In this document: in pieces, positions 22,864-32,368 of the stretch
How positions within the stretch are numbered: the first letter of the stretch is position 1
Layout of the letters: each line of letters starts with the position of its first letter
DNA from: JACVRW01 sp963812415
GTDB lineage: Bacteria > Actinomycetota > Thermoleophilia > Solirubrobacterales > Thermoleophilaceae
Direction of reading: 5' to 3'
Assembly (NCBI GenBank): GCA_963812415.1
Contig: CAWEVH010000028.1
Coordinates: 117,927 to 181,926, forward strand
DNA length: 64,000 nucleotides
The notes under the pieces: model-generated
The model's database searches: none
The model's input: the letters and a program-made list of their open reading frames with translations, nothing else
What the model was told of the DNA's origin: nothing
Program-made: the position numbers and the translations under genes

Positions 22864-24465
22864 CTACGCCGGCGTGTCCGCCTGCTTGCGCTCGCGCTCC
22901 TGCTCGCGCAGTTCCACCCGGCGGATCTTGCCGGTGAGAGTCTTCGGCAGGTCGTCCACGAACTCGATCTCGCGCGGGTACGCGTACGCCGAGTGGCGCT
23001 CGCGCACGTGCTGCTTGATCTCGTCGGCCAGCTCGTCGTTCGCGCTGTAGTCGCCGGCGAGCACGATGAACGCCTTCACGATGTCGCCGCGGCGCGGGTC
23101 GGGCGAGGCTACCGCGGCGGCCTCCTTCACCGCCGGGTGCTCGACGCAGGCGGACTCCACCTCGAACGGTCCGATCCGGTAGCCGGCGGAGATGATCACG
23201 TCGTCGGCGCGGCCCGCGTACCAGATGTAGCCGTCCTCGTCGACGGTGGCGGCGTCCTTCGTGTGGAACCAGTCGCCCCCGAACACCTCCTCCGTGTCCT
23301 CGGGCCGGTTCCAGTAGCCGAGCGGGTAGTGCGGATTCGAGCGGGCGCGCAGGCAGATCTCCCCGCGCTCGCCGATGGGCAGCGGCTGCTCGTCCTCGTC
23401 GAGGATGGCCACCTCCCAGCCGGGCATCGGCCGCCCCATCGACCCCTCGCGCACCTCGACCGAGGGGAAGTTGCCGCACAGCGGATAGCTCTCGGTGAGC
23501 CCGTAGTAGTCGAGCACCGTGATGCCGAACTGGTTGCGGAACCAGCGGATCACCTCGGGGTTGAGCGGCTCGCCGGCCGAGCAGGTCACGCGCAGCTTGT
23601 CGAGCGGATAGCGCTTGCCGGCGTCCTCGACGCCGGTCATCGCCCGCAGGGCGGTGGGCGTGGTGAACATGTTCTCGACCCCGTGCTCCGAGAGGAAGCG
23701 CAGGTGCTCCTCGGGGTCGTAGCCGCCCTTGCGCGCCTGCACGAGCGCCACGGCGCCGTAGCGCCACGGCCCGAGCAGCGGACAGATGCCGGCGGCCCAG
23801 GCCCACTCGCCGGAGCCATGGAACAACTCGCCGTCGCGCACGTCGTGGCAGAACTCGAACTCCTCGTGCCCAAGCAGGTACCGGTGTGCGTGCAGGATCC
23901 CCTTCGCCATCCCGGTGGTGCCCGACGAGTAGTAGAGCTGGGCCGGGTCGTCCGCGGCGGTGTCGACGGTCTCGAACTCGGCCGGCTGGTTGGCCATCTC
24001 GTCGAGCAGGCCGTCGTCCAGCACGAGCACCGTCTCGGCGAGCCCGTCGGGGATGCGGTCGCGGTTGGCGGCGTTGGTCACGACCAGCTTCGCCTGAGAG
24101 TCGCGCAGGCGGTGCTCGATGCCCTCGTCCCCGTAGAGCACCGAGAGCGAGAGCAAGATTGCCCCCGCTCGATAGGTGCCGATGAAGGCCGCCGCGGTCT
24201 CGGGCAACGAGGGCAGGAGCGTGGCGACCCTGTCCTCGCGCTCCACCCCGTGCGCACGGAGCACGTTCGCGAAGCGGTTCGACAGATCCTGGAGCTCCCC
24301 GAAGTCCACCCGCCGCTCGGTGCCGGTCCAGTCCTCCCAGACCATCGCGAGACGGTCGCGCGGGTGCTTGTCGCACACGTCCTGGGCGATGTTGTAGCGC
24401 TCGGGCACGTCCCAGCGGTGCGCCGCGCACATCTCCTCGTAGCTGCCGAGCTCGTAACGTCTCAT
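22864..24465 (-). CDS. AMP-forming acyl-CoA synthetase (acetyl-CoA synthetase-like)
   Basis: 533 residues of the ANL superfamily. The ATP/AMP loop is 'YYSSGTTGMAKGI', with 'DYYGLTESYPLCGN' and 'YWYAGRADDVIISAGYRI'-like motifs ('YIWYAGRADDVIISAGYRI'). The catalytic Lys is in 'KTLTGKIRRVEL' at the C-terminus. It activates a carboxylic acid as acyl-AMP and then acyl-CoA. The closest type by motif is the medium-chain/acetyl-CoA synthetase group; the acid is not decided by sequence. Its ATG overlaps the stop of the upstream cyclase-family gene (ATGA), so the two probably act on one pathway. Confidence 0.9.
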   Translation of the reverse strand: MRRYELGSYEEMCAAHRWDVPERYNIAQDVCDKHPRDRLAMVWEDWTGTERRVDFGELQDLSNRFANVLRAHGVEREDRVATLLPSLPETAAAFIGTYRAGAILLSLSVLYGDEGIEHRLRDSQAKLVVTNAANRDRIPDGLAETVLVLDDGLLDEMANQPAEFETVDTAADDPAQLYYSSGTTGMAKGILHAHRYLLGHEEFEFCHDVRDGELFHGSGEWAWAAGICPLLGPWRYGAVALVQARKGGYDPEEHLRFLSEHGVENMFTTPTALRAMTGVEDAGKRYPLDKLRVTCSAGEPLNPEVIRWFRNQFGITVLDYYGLTESYPLCGNFPSVEVREGSMGRPMPGWEVAILDEDEQPLPIGERGEICLRARSNPHYPLGYWNRPEDTEEVFGGDWFHTKDAATVDEDGYIWYAGRADDVIISAGYRIGPFEVESACVEHPAVKEAAAVASPDPRRGDIVKAFIVLAGDYSANDELADEIKQHVRERHSAYAYPREIEFVDDLPKTLTGKIRRVELREQERERKQADTPA

Positions 24466-25148
24466 GTCTCTGCAAATGCCCGGACCGGGAAGGTCCCGAA
24501 CCCTCTCACCTTGACCGGCAGCGCATAGAAGCGCGCGCCGGACGCGGGCAGCGCCTCGAGCCCGGTCAGATGCTCCACGATCGGCACCTCCTCGCGCAGG
24601 AGGAGCGAGTGCACGGGTCGCTCGCCGAGATGAGAACGAAGGCTCGCGGGCACCGCCCGCTCGCGTGGCGGCGTACCGTCGATGTTGAGCGAGTCGATGC
24701 CGACGATGGCCGCGCCGGCCTCGAGCAGCGCCTCGGCGCATCCGGCGCTCAGGTGCGGGTGGCCCTCGAAGTAGCCGTCGGTGCGCCAGTGGCGGCTCCA
24801 GCCGGTGCGAAACAGCACCGCGCGCCCGCGCAGGTCGAGCCCGCGTAGAAACTCGGGGCCGATCGTCGTGGCGTCGCCGGCGTCGATCACCACCGCCTCC
24901 CGACCGGCAAGCGGCTCCAGCGGCAGCTCCGAGAGGTCCTTGCCGTCGGGATAGCGATGGAAGGGCGCGTCGACATAGGTGCCCGTGTTGGCCACCATCT
25001 CGATCTTCCCGATGTGGAACTCGGTGCCGGGCGCGTACACCTCCCGCGAGGCCTCGCGCGAGAGGAAGTCGCAGACGACCGGGGCCGGCAGGCCGCGATA
25101 GGTGACCATCCCGTCCTCGACGGTGTGGCTCAGATCGTGCAATGGCAT
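24462..25148 (-). CDS. Cyclase family protein (kynurenine formamidase-like)
   Basis: 228 residues of the metal-dependent cyclase/formamidase family. The signature region reads 'VANTGTYVDAPFHRYPDG', with metal-binding Asp and His, and 'VGIDSLNIDG' follows. True kynurenine formamidases have HxGTHxDxPxH; here the first His and the one after GT are replaced by Asn-Thr and Tyr, a variant seen in the wider family. It lies directly upstream of, and overlaps, an acyl-CoA synthetase that could activate the product acid. Tryptophan degradation is therefore only one possibility. Confidence 0.82.
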   Translation of the reverse strand: MPLHDLSHTVEDGMVTYRGLPAPVVCDFLSREASREVYAPGTEFHIGKIEMVANTGTYVDAPFHRYPDGKDLSELPLEPLAGREAVVIDAGDATTIGPEFLRGLDLRGRAVLFRTGWSRHWRTDGYFEGHPHLSAGCAEALLEAGAAIVGIDSLNIDGTPPRERAVPASLRSHLGERPVHSLLLREEVPIVEHLTGLEALPASGARFYALPVKVRGFGTFPVRAFAET

Positions 25149-25199
25149 CGCCCGATCGTGTCAGGTACGGTCGGCGCAGCGTTTCCAAAAGGAGGACCG

Positions 25200-25490
25200 A
25201 TGGACCTGTACGTGATCCTGCGTCGTGACGGCTGGGGCTCCGGCGAGGAGCTGGAGGAAGCCGCGAAGCGTTCGACCGCCGAGGGCGACCGGCGCGGCGA
25301 CGTCCGCTGGATCCGCTCCTACGTGCTGGAGGAGGGCGAGGGCCTCGGAACGGTCTGCATCTACGAGGCCGAGAGCGAGGAGGCCATCCGCGGCCATGCC
25401 GACGACGCCGGCCTGCCGGTGACCGAGATCGTGAAGGTCGCGGACACCGTGATCGTGCGGCCGGACCCGGCGCCGGCGGCGACGGGCTAG
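25200..25490 (+). CDS. DUF4242 family small protein
   Basis: 96 residues from ATG 25200, with 'AAAAGGAGG' a few bases before. The sequence follows the DUF4242 pattern: 'MDLYVILRRDGW' strand, 'VRWIRSYVLEEGEGLGTVCIYEA', and 'AIRGHADDAGLPVTEIVKV', a ferredoxin-like dimeric fold sometimes annotated as nickel-binding. Function is unknown. It stands between two minus-strand genes and its stop overlaps the end of the convergent FAD-oxidoreductase gene by four bases. Confidence 0.75.
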   Translation: MDLYVILRRDGWGSGEELEEAAKRSTAEGDRRGDVRWIRSYVLEEGEGLGTVCIYEAESEEAIRGHADDAGLPVTEIVKVADTVIVRPDPAPAATG

Positions 25491-26578
25491 CTGGCGCGCC
25501 GGACCGACAGCGCGGCGGGCACCTCGGCGCCCGAGAGGATCGCGTCGGCAGCGATGCGTGCCGTGGCGGGCCCGGTCGAGATGCCCCAGGGGCCGTGGCC
25601 GGCCGCGACCCAGAGGCCGTCGATGCCGGCACCGATCAGCGGGCGGCCGTCGAGCGACTGCGGTCGCGCGCAGGTGCGCAGGCCGCGGACCTCGGCGTCG
25701 GCGAGTGCGGGCAGGAACGGGACGCCGCCGCGGCGGATCGCGCCCGCCCAGGCGTCCGGGTCGGGCTCGTCGTCCAGGAAGGTCGAGCCCACCGAGGTCA
25801 CGCCGTCGGCGGTGACCGCGCTGAAGACCGTGCCGCCGGGCCGGGCCAGCGCGCCGGGCCCCGCGGCCACCGCCTCGACGCCGGCCTCCTCCACCACGTG
25901 GCGCGGCGGCTGGGAGAGCTCGAACTCGACCACCACTCCCCAGACCGGGACGATCGGCCGCCAGCCACCGGTGGTGTCGACCACCTCGGGGGTCCACGGG
26001 CCGGCGGTCACGAGCACGGCGTCGGCGGGCCGCCGCACCCCGGCCGCGATCACCCCGCGGGCGCGCCCTGACCCGACCCAGGGCCACGCCACCTCGTGCT
26101 CGCGGAAGACCGCGCCCAGGGCGTGCGCCCGGCGCGCGAAGGCCCGCGTGGCGGCGGCGGGCCGGACGGGGTAGCCGGTCTCGAGCCGGCAGCCGTGGAG
26201 GCCGCGCGCCAGCGCCGGCTCGAGCTCGTGGACCTCGTCCGGCCCGAGCAGCTGCGGCGCGAGCTCCGGGGTGTCCCGCCCGATCTCGAGGGCCGGCCCG
26301 GCCAGCTCGGCCGGCCGCCGGGCGAGCATCAGCACGCCCACCGGGTCGTCGGGCAGCTCGAACCCCTCGAGCTCGCGGTAGAGGGACAGCGTCTCGGCGT
26401 GCAGGCCCGCGAGCACCCCGTCGAAGGGATGCTGGACGACGCCCGAGTTGCGCCCGCTCGCCCCGCTGGCGACCTCGGCGCGCTCGAATACCTCCACCCG
26501 CGCGCCCGCCTCGGCCATCAGGGCGGCGGCCGCGCAGCCGACGATGCCGCCTCCGATGATCGCGACGTCAGGGCTCAC
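25487..26578 (-). CDS. FAD-dependent oxidoreductase (DAO family)
   Basis: 363 residues from GTG 26578. The N-terminal FAD motif is 'AIIGGGIVGCAAAALMAEAGA', with 'SGASGRNSGVVQHPFD' next, typical of glycine/D-amino-acid oxidase-like enzymes. The C-terminal motif is 'IDGLWVAAGHGPWGISTGPATARI'. It oxidises a primary or secondary amine, substrate unknown. Its GTG overlaps the stop of the spermidine-synthase-like gene (GTGA). That coupling makes polyamine or polyamine-derived amines attractive substrates, as an inference. Confidence 0.85.
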   Translation of the reverse strand: MSPDVAIIGGGIVGCAAAALMAEAGARVEVFERAEVASGASGRNSGVVQHPFDGVLAGLHAETLSLYRELEGFELPDDPVGVLMLARRPAELAGPALEIGRDTPELAPQLLGPDEVHELEPALARGLHGCRLETGYPVRPAAATRAFARRAHALGAVFREHEVAWPWVGSGRARGVIAAGVRRPADAVLVTAGPWTPEVVDTTGGWRPIVPVWGVVVEFELSQPPRHVVEEAGVEAVAAGPGALARPGGTVFSAVTADGVTSVGSTFLDDEPDPDAWAGAIRRGGVPFLPALADAEVRGLRTCARPQSLDGRPLIGAGIDGLWVAAGHGPWGISTGPATARIAADAILSGAEVPAALSVRRAS

Positions 26579-28104
26579 TCGCCGCTGGCGTAGTCCACGA
26601 TCGACTTGTCGATCAGCCACTCCACGGGAGCCTTGTCGTCCGTGTACACGGCGCCGCCGCGGAGCGGCGCCTCCAGGCGCCGGGCGGCCTGGAGCGCCGT
26701 GCCGCGCAGCGCGGGCGCGAGTCCGGGCACGGCCTCGCGCAGGCGTTCGGCCGAGAGCGGGCGCTCGCTCGCCACGATCAGCGTGTTGGTGTCCTCGATC
26801 GGGTCGCGCATCACGTGCGGGAAGACCTCGCCGATCGTGGCCGTGAGCACCTCCTCCAGCTCGTCCTGACCCTCGGGGTGGCCCGCGTTCACGATCAGCA
26901 CTCCGCCCGGCGCGAGCCGGTCGCGCACGATCTCGAAGAACTCCACCGTGGTGAGGTAGAAGGGGATGTACGGCTGCCGGTAGGCGTCGACCGAGATCAC
27001 GTCGTAGTCCGCCTCGATCCGCCGCAGGAACGGGCGGGCGTCCTCGTGGTAGAGGTGCAGGCGCGGATTGTTCATGTCGAAGTACTCGCGCCCGATGTCG
27101 GACAGCTCGGGATCGATCTCGACCCCGTCCACGCGCGTGTCCGGGAAGAACTCCTCGTACGCGCGCGCGGTGGTGCCCGCCGCGTTGCCCAGGATCGCCA
27201 CCCGCCGCGGCGGAGCGGACCGGCCCGCGAAGTGCAGCACCAGGTGCCCGTCCCAAACGTCCCCGGTGAGCACCGAGCGCGGGTCGCGCGGGCCGCCCGG
27301 CCCGGGCTCGCACTCCGCCTCGCAGATCGAGTGCTGCGCCTGCCCCTCGTTCAGCTCGAGCGTACGCGTGCCGTCGTCGTACTCGATCACGCGCGCGTAC
27401 TGGTACTCGGTGTCGGTCTCGTGGATCACGCGGCCGCTGCCCTCGGTGTCGGCCTTGAGCGTGCCCACCGGCAGCGCGATCAGGGCCGCGATCGCCGCCG
27501 GGGCGAGCGCCCAGCGCTTGACCGGCCGCAGGCCCGCGACCGCGATCAGCGCGATGGCGAGCGCGAAGATGAGGAACGTCCGGCGCGTTCCGACGAGCGG
27601 GATGAAGAGCAGCGCCGACAGCAGGGTGCCGACGAGCGAGCCCGCCGTCGAGAGCGCGTACAGGCGCCCGGCCACGGTACCGGCCTCCTCCACCGAGGAG
27701 ACCGCGAGCCGGATCGCGTAGGGCGACACCGCCCCCAGCAGCATCACGGGGATCGCCACCAGCACCAGCACGCCGACCAGCGAGCCGAGGAAGGCGCCGG
27801 CGGAGATCTCGTCGAGCGCGTCGACCGCCAGGTCGAGCATCGGGTCGGCCGCGAACGGCACGAGCGCGAGCAGGCCGGCCGCGGTCAGCGCCAGCAGGCA
27901 GAGCGAGCGCATCTGCGGGTTGCGGTCGGCGAGCCGCCCGCCGAGCCAGTAGCCGATCGACAGGGCCACGAGCACGATCCCGATCGTGTTCGCCCAGACG
28001 ATCGTCGAGGCGCCGAAGTAGGGAGCGAGCAGCCGCACGGCGGCGATCTCGGCGCCGAGCGAGCCCGTCCCCACCACGAAGACGAGGAGGGGCAGAGGCG
28101 GCAT
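26575..28104 (-). CDS. Membrane-bound spermidine synthase-like protein
   Basis: 509 residues. The first ~225 residues contain about seven membrane segments ('LVFVVGTGSLGAEIAAVRLL', 'IVLVALSIGYWLGG', 'GVLVLVAIPVMLLGAV'). The rest is a SAM-dependent aminopropyltransferase-like Rossmann domain: 'VAILGNAAGTTARAYEEFF', 'VDGVEIDPELSDIGREYF', 'DYDVISVDAYRQPYIPFYLT'. Such fusions are annotated as spermidine synthases or fused MFS/spermidine synthase. Whether they make polyamines is unproven. It is translationally coupled to the downstream FAD oxidase. Confidence 0.85.
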   Translation of the reverse strand: MPPLPLLVFVVGTGSLGAEIAAVRLLAPYFGASTIVWANTIGIVLVALSIGYWLGGRLADRNPQMRSLCLLALTAAGLLALVPFAADPMLDLAVDALDEISAGAFLGSLVGVLVLVAIPVMLLGAVSPYAIRLAVSSVEEAGTVAGRLYALSTAGSLVGTLLSALLFIPLVGTRRTFLIFALAIALIAVAGLRPVKRWALAPAAIAALIALPVGTLKADTEGSGRVIHETDTEYQYARVIEYDDGTRTLELNEGQAQHSICEAECEPGPGGPRDPRSVLTGDVWDGHLVLHFAGRSAPPRRVAILGNAAGTTARAYEEFFPDTRVDGVEIDPELSDIGREYFDMNNPRLHLYHEDARPFLRRIEADYDVISVDAYRQPYIPFYLTTVEFFEIVRDRLAPGGVLIVNAGHPEGQDELEEVLTATIGEVFPHVMRDPIEDTNTLIVASERPLSAERLREAVPGLAPALRGTALQAARRLEAPLRGGAVYTDDKAPVEWLIDKSIVDYASGE

Positions 28105-28121
28105 TGCGCCCCGGAAGATAG

Positions 28122-30152
28122 CTAGGGGCCCGTGTACCCCCTGGCGTAGCAGGGCCCGCCGCCGCACACGTCCACGATGCTGCCGCCCACCTTCAGGAAC
28201 TCCGACTTCTGGACCCGTGCGGCCACCTCGTCGCGGGGGAAGCCGTGCGGATCCTGCCCGGCCCGGTTCGGCACGTTCGTGAGCGGTGCCGCCGGCGTTC
28301 CCGCGTCCCAGTAGACGAGGCCCGACCCGGTCGAGGGGAAGCTGAGCTGCTTCAGGCCGTACCACGGGTTCGAGAAGGGCGAGCGGCCGGGCGCGAGGGC
28401 GGGCTGACGGATGCCCGCGCCGAAGGTGCGGGCCATGATCGCCGGCGCGAAGTCCGACACCTGGTGATCGCCGAACGCCACGTGCATCAGCACCGCGTGC
28501 GCCGGCGTGTTCGGCAGCGGCCTGGTGGTGATGTGGTGGGCGTAGCCGTTCGCCTCGCCCCGGTCCCAGAGCAGCTGCATGTAGGACAGCCAGAGCTGGC
28601 GCTCGATCTGCTTCGGGTAGTTCGGGTAGAGCAGCTGGGCGTACGCGTCGAAGTCGACGCTGCGCTGGAGCAGCGTCGAGTAGTTCATCCCCGGCACGCC
28701 GAGCACGGCGCGCTCGAAGTCGGGCGCGAGCGCGGTCAGGGCGCCGCCCATGATCCCGCCCTGCGAGTTGCCGTCGAAGAACAGCCGCTGCGTGTCGATC
28801 ACGCTCTCGCCCGCCTTCTGGAACGCGGCGTTCGAGGAGAAGCCCTGCGGGTGGATCATCGCCCGGCCCAGGTAGAGCTGCTGGAGGAACCCCTGCTGCA
28901 TGCGGTCGGTCAGCGCCTGGAAGCTCGACAGGTCGTTGATCGCCGAGCTGGCGATGAACGGCAGGTCCTGCGAGGCGAACCCGGCCCAGTCGGTGGCGCA
29001 GAACACGAAGTTGTGCTCGTTCGACATGGCCTCGACGTCGTCGTCGTCGATCTCGTCCGACGCCTCGCCGAGCAGGCCGTGGCCGGCGAGCGCGGGGCGG
29101 GCCTTCGGCGGCGCCGCCGGGTCGAACGCCGAGCGCGGGATCTGGCACCAGTACTTGAAGCTGGTGGTGCCCTGCTGCGTCGGCAGACCGCGCCGGTCGA
29201 GCACGAAGCGCCCGCCGGGCTGGCAGCCGCTCGTGAGGAAGCAGGGCACGCTGACGCTGCCCTCGATCCGGCGCGCGATCTGCGGGTCGTCGGCGACCGC
29301 GAAGTCCTGCACGGCGTCGACCGTGAACTGCGGCGAGTTGCCCTGCACCGTCAGGTCGGCGAGGTTGGTGTCGCCGAGCGCCGCGAAGGCCTGGTCGCGG
29401 ATGTGGAGCGCCCGGCCGGTCAGGCTCTGGCGGCTGGCGACCGTGAAGTCCCAGGCGAGGTAGAGGCTGCGGCGTGCGACGCCCGCGCGCCGGAGCGTGC
29501 GGAACAGTCCCTCGAAGTGCTTGCGGCGGCTGTTCACGAGCCTGCTCGAGCTGCGCTCCCTGTCGCGGTAGATGCGGAAGTTTCGCTGGGCCCGGATCGT
29601 CCGGCCGCGCGCGTTCTTCAGGTTGCGCAGCGCGACGATGTAGCGGGCGCCCTCGGCGAAGTTCTTGCCCGGCCGGATGATCAGCACGCGGTCCTTCGCG
29701 CGCGGCGGGTTCGAGTCGATCTCGGCCCAGACGGGGTGGCGCTTGCCGGTGCGGGCGTTGATCACGACCACCGGCGAGCGGCGCGCCAGGCTCCTCGAGA
29801 GGTCGCCGATCGGCGGCAGCCCGGTGCGCCTCGCCGCTCGCGGCGTGTCGAGGCCGGGGACCTTGGTGAGCATGGCGGAGCCGGGGCTGAAGCCGTCGGC
29901 ACGGTTGACGTCGGTCGGGTCGAGCGGCTTGCCCGCCTTGTTGCGCGGCATCGACGCGCGCGCGAGGTTGAGCCGCTTGCCCGTGGGAGTCGAACGGTCC
30001 GCCTTCGTGAACAGGTCGTTCGGCCAGGGGAGCAGGCACACGGCGGGATCGGTGAAGTCGCAGCGCTTGGAAGGCTTCGCCCCCTGTGCCTGGGCGGCGG
30101 TGGGGATCGACAGGGCAGCGAGCAGCGCGACGGCGGCGAGTCCTCGAAACAT
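28122..30152 (-). CDS. Large secreted alpha/beta-hydrolase-like protein
   Basis: 676 residues with a signal peptide (residues 1 to 22, ending 'TAAQAQG'). The mature protein begins 'CDFTDPAVCLLPWPNDLFT', seen in bacterial extracellular lipase/virulence-type hydrolases. The likely nucleophile is the Ser in 'FFDGNSQGGIMGGALTALAPD' (GxSxG around residue 455). Acid and His candidates are in 'HVAFGDHQVSDFAP'. Several Cys near the C-terminus ('VDVCGGGPCYAR') may form disulfides. It is 17 bases upstream of the membrane enzyme gene on the same strand. A lipase or esterase role is likely; the substrate is unknown. Confidence 0.78.
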   Translation of the reverse strand: MFRGLAAVALLAALSIPTAAQAQGAKPSKRCDFTDPAVCLLPWPNDLFTKADRSTPTGKRLNLARASMPRNKAGKPLDPTDVNRADGFSPGSAMLTKVPGLDTPRAARRTGLPPIGDLSRSLARRSPVVVINARTGKRHPVWAEIDSNPPRAKDRVLIIRPGKNFAEGARYIVALRNLKNARGRTIRAQRNFRIYRDRERSSSRLVNSRRKHFEGLFRTLRRAGVARRSLYLAWDFTVASRQSLTGRALHIRDQAFAALGDTNLADLTVQGNSPQFTVDAVQDFAVADDPQIARRIEGSVSVPCFLTSGCQPGGRFVLDRRGLPTQQGTTSFKYWCQIPRSAFDPAAPPKARPALAGHGLLGEASDEIDDDDVEAMSNEHNFVFCATDWAGFASQDLPFIASSAINDLSSFQALTDRMQQGFLQQLYLGRAMIHPQGFSSNAAFQKAGESVIDTQRLFFDGNSQGGIMGGALTALAPDFERAVLGVPGMNYSTLLQRSVDFDAYAQLLYPNYPKQIERQLWLSYMQLLWDRGEANGYAHHITTRPLPNTPAHAVLMHVAFGDHQVSDFAPAIMARTFGAGIRQPALAPGRSPFSNPWYGLKQLSFPSTGSGLVYWDAGTPAAPLTNVPNRAGQDPHGFPRDEVAARVQKSEFLKVGGSIVDVCGGGPCYARGYTGP

Positions 30153-30197
30153 GGCGCGGGACTGTAGCGTCCTCCGTGAGGGGTACGGTCGAGCGCC

Positions 30198-31484
30198 ATG
30201 GAGCTCGTCGCCGCCGACCACGCCCACCTCTGGCATCCGTTCACCCAGCAGCGCGGCTGGACGGAGGAGGAGCCGCTGATCGTCGAGCGCGCCGAGGGCA
30301 CCGACCTGTTCGACGTCGACGGGCGACGCTACATCGACGGCGTCTCGTCGCTGTGGTGCAACGTCCACGGGCACCGACACCCGCGGATCGACGCCGCGCT
30401 GCGCGATCAGCTCGACCGCGTCGCGCACTCGACGATGCTCGGCCTCACGCACCGGCCGGCGATCGAGCTTGCCCGGCGGCTGGTCGAGCTGGCGCCGCCC
30501 GGCCTCACGCGCGTCTTCTACTCGGACTCCGGCTCGACCGCCACCGAGATCGCGCTCAAGATGGCCTTCCAGTACTGGCGCCAGCGCGGCGAGGACCGGC
30601 GTCGCTTCGCCTGCCTCAAGATGGCCTACCACGGGGACACGATCGGGTCGGTGTCCGCGGGCGGCATCGATCTCTTCCACTCGATGTACCGCCCGCTGCT
30701 GTTCGAAACGCTCAAGGCCGAGCCGGGCGACGCCGCCGACATGGAGCGGCTGCTCCGCAACCACCCGGGCGAGGTGGCGGCCGTGATCGTCGAGCCGCTC
30801 GTGCAGGGAGCCGCGGGCATGCTCGTCCACCCGCCCGGCTACCTGCGCGAGCTGCGCGAGCTGTGCGACCGCCACGACGTGCTCCTGATCGCCGACGAGG
30901 TGGCCACCGGCTTCGGCCGCACCGGGCGCATGTTCGCCTGCGAGCACGAGGGCGTGGCGCCGGACCTGCTCTGCCTCGCGAAGGGGATCACGGGCGGCTA
31001 CCTGCCGCTGGCGGCCACGCTCGCGAGCGAGCGGATCTACGAGGGCTTCCTCGGCGAGTTCGAGGAGTTCCGCACCTTCTTCCACGGCCACACCTACACC
31101 GGCAACCCGCTCGCCTGCGCGGCGGCGATCGCCACGCTCGACGTGTTCGAGGAGGAGCGCACGCTCGACGCGCTGGCGCCGAAGGTCGAGCTGCTCGGCG
31201 AGCTGCTCGAGCCGCTCGCCGGCCATCCCTCGGTGCGCGAGATCCGCCGCGTGGGGTTCATGGTCGGGATCGAGCTCGCCGAGTTCCCGCTGGCGGCGCG
31301 TATGGGCCACCGGGTCACGCTCGAGGCCCGCCGCCGCGGCGCCATCGTCCGCCCGCTGGGCGACGTGGTGGTGCTGATGCCGCCGCTCGCCATCTCGGAG
31401 GCCGATCTGCGCCGGCTGGTCGAGATCACGGCCGCGGCCATCGACTCGGCCACGGCGGCCGGCGAGCTGCCCCGCGCCGCCTGA
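30198..31484 (+). CDS. bioA: Adenosylmethionine-8-amino-7-oxononanoate aminotransferase
   Basis: 428 residues, class III PLP aminotransferase. The N-terminus 'HAHLWHPFTQQRGW' is a BioA hallmark, as are 'SLWCNVHGHRHPRIDAAL' and 'YSDSGSTATEIALKMAFQYW'. The PLP lysine is in 'LLCLAKGITGGYLPLAATL'. It uses SAM as amino donor to make 7,8-diaminopelargonate. It is separated from bioBFD by five minus-strand genes and two plus-strand genes, and is divergent from the secreted hydrolase gene. Confidence 0.95.
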   Translation: MELVAADHAHLWHPFTQQRGWTEEEPLIVERAEGTDLFDVDGRRYIDGVSSLWCNVHGHRHPRIDAALRDQLDRVAHSTMLGLTHRPAIELARRLVELAPPGLTRVFYSDSGSTATEIALKMAFQYWRQRGEDRRRFACLKMAYHGDTIGSVSAGGIDLFHSMYRPLLFETLKAEPGDAADMERLLRNHPGEVAAVIVEPLVQGAAGMLVHPPGYLRELRELCDRHDVLLIADEVATGFGRTGRMFACEHEGVAPDLLCLAKGITGGYLPLAATLASERIYEGFLGEFEEFRTFFHGHTYTGNPLACAAAIATLDVFEEERTLDALAPKVELLGELLEPLAGHPSVREIRRVGFMVGIELAEFPLAARMGHRVTLEARRRGAIVRPLGDVVVLMPPLAISEADLRRLVEITAAAIDSATAAGELPRAA

Positions 31485-31503
31485 GCCCGGGGCGCCGCGG
31501 GCG

Positions 31504-31683
31504 CTATCCCTCGTAGGGCTCGAAGTCCCTCTTGCGGGCGCCGCAGACCGGGCAGAACCAGTCGTCCGGGATGTCCTCGAAGTCGGTGCCGGGCGGGATG
31601 CCGCCGTCGGGGTCGCCCTCGGCGGGGTCGTAGATGAACCCGCAGGAGGTGCACATCCATTGCTTGGTCGCGGTCGTGCTCAT
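31504..31683 (-). CDS. Rubredoxin
   Basis: 59 residues, full family length. Iron is bound by four Cys in 'WMCTSCGFIY' and 'WFCPVCGARKRDF', with the usual 'EGDPDGGIPPGT' and 'FEDIPDDW' between. It is a one-electron carrier in the cytoplasm. No alkane hydroxylase or other partner is adjacent. It ends 19 bases from the convergent bioA stop and is divergent from the Nudix gene with a 25-base gap. Confidence 0.95.
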   Translation of the reverse strand: MSTTATKQWMCTSCGFIYDPAEGDPDGGIPPGTDFEDIPDDWFCPVCGARKRDFEPYEG

Positions 31684-31708
31684 GGGGCGCGGAATATACG
31701 CTGCGGCG

Positions 31709-32329
31709 GTGAGAGTCGATCGGCCCCCGCCCGGCGAGGAATGGAGCCACGGGGAGATCACCGAGCCGCGGCCGGCCGCCTCGCTGATCCTGCTGCGCGA
31801 TGCCGATCACGGGCAGGAGGTGCTGCTCGTCCAGCGCACCCCGGCGCAGCGCTTCATGGGCGGCGCGTGGGTGTTCCCGGGCGGCGCGGTGCACGCCGAG
31901 GACGCCGACCAGGGCGCCGCCGCGCGACGCGAGCTGGAGGAGGAGGCGGGCATCGCTCTCGGAGCGGGCACCGAGCTGGTGCCGTTCTCGCGCTGGATCA
32001 CCCCCGTCGGCGTGAAGATCCGCTTCGACACCTGGTTCTTCGCCGCCGAGGCGCCACCCGGCGCGGAGGTCAAGGTCGACGGCGGCGAGTGCGTCGACTT
32101 TCGCTGGATCACGCCCGCGGGCGCCCTCGCGGCGGGCGAGCGCGACGAGCTGATGCTGGTGTTCCCCACGATCAAGCACCTCGAGCGGCTGGCCGAGACG
32201 AGCACGGTGGCCGCGACCCTCGCGGCGGCCAGGACGCGGCCGGTAACGCCGGTGCTGCCGAAGGTGGTGCCGGCGGGCGAGCGGCCCCGTGTGCTGCTGC
32301 CCGGAGACCCCGGGTACGACGACCTGTGA
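31709..32329 (+). CDS. Nudix hydrolase
   Basis: 206 residues from GTG 31709. The Nudix box is 'GGAVHAEDADQGAAARRELEEEAGI' in outline: the conserved G, E, and REUxEExGU residues are all present. It hydrolyses a nucleoside diphosphate linked to another group. The C-terminal region ('MLVFPTIKHLERLAE') resembles larger Nudix members related to the CoA/NUDT7-NUDT19 type, but specificity cannot be decided. It is divergent from rubredoxin. Confidence 0.85.
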   Translation: MRVDRPPPGEEWSHGEITEPRPAASLILLRDADHGQEVLLVQRTPAQRFMGGAWVFPGGAVHAEDADQGAAARRELEEEAGIALGAGTELVPFSRWITPVGVKIRFDTWFFAAEAPPGAEVKVDGGECVDFRWITPAGALAAGERDELMLVFPTIKHLERLAETSTVAATLAAARTRPVTPVLPKVVPAGERPRVLLPGDPGYDDL

Positions 32330-32368
32330 GCGCCGCAACCGGCGGCGGCGCCGACTGTTAGAGAGTCG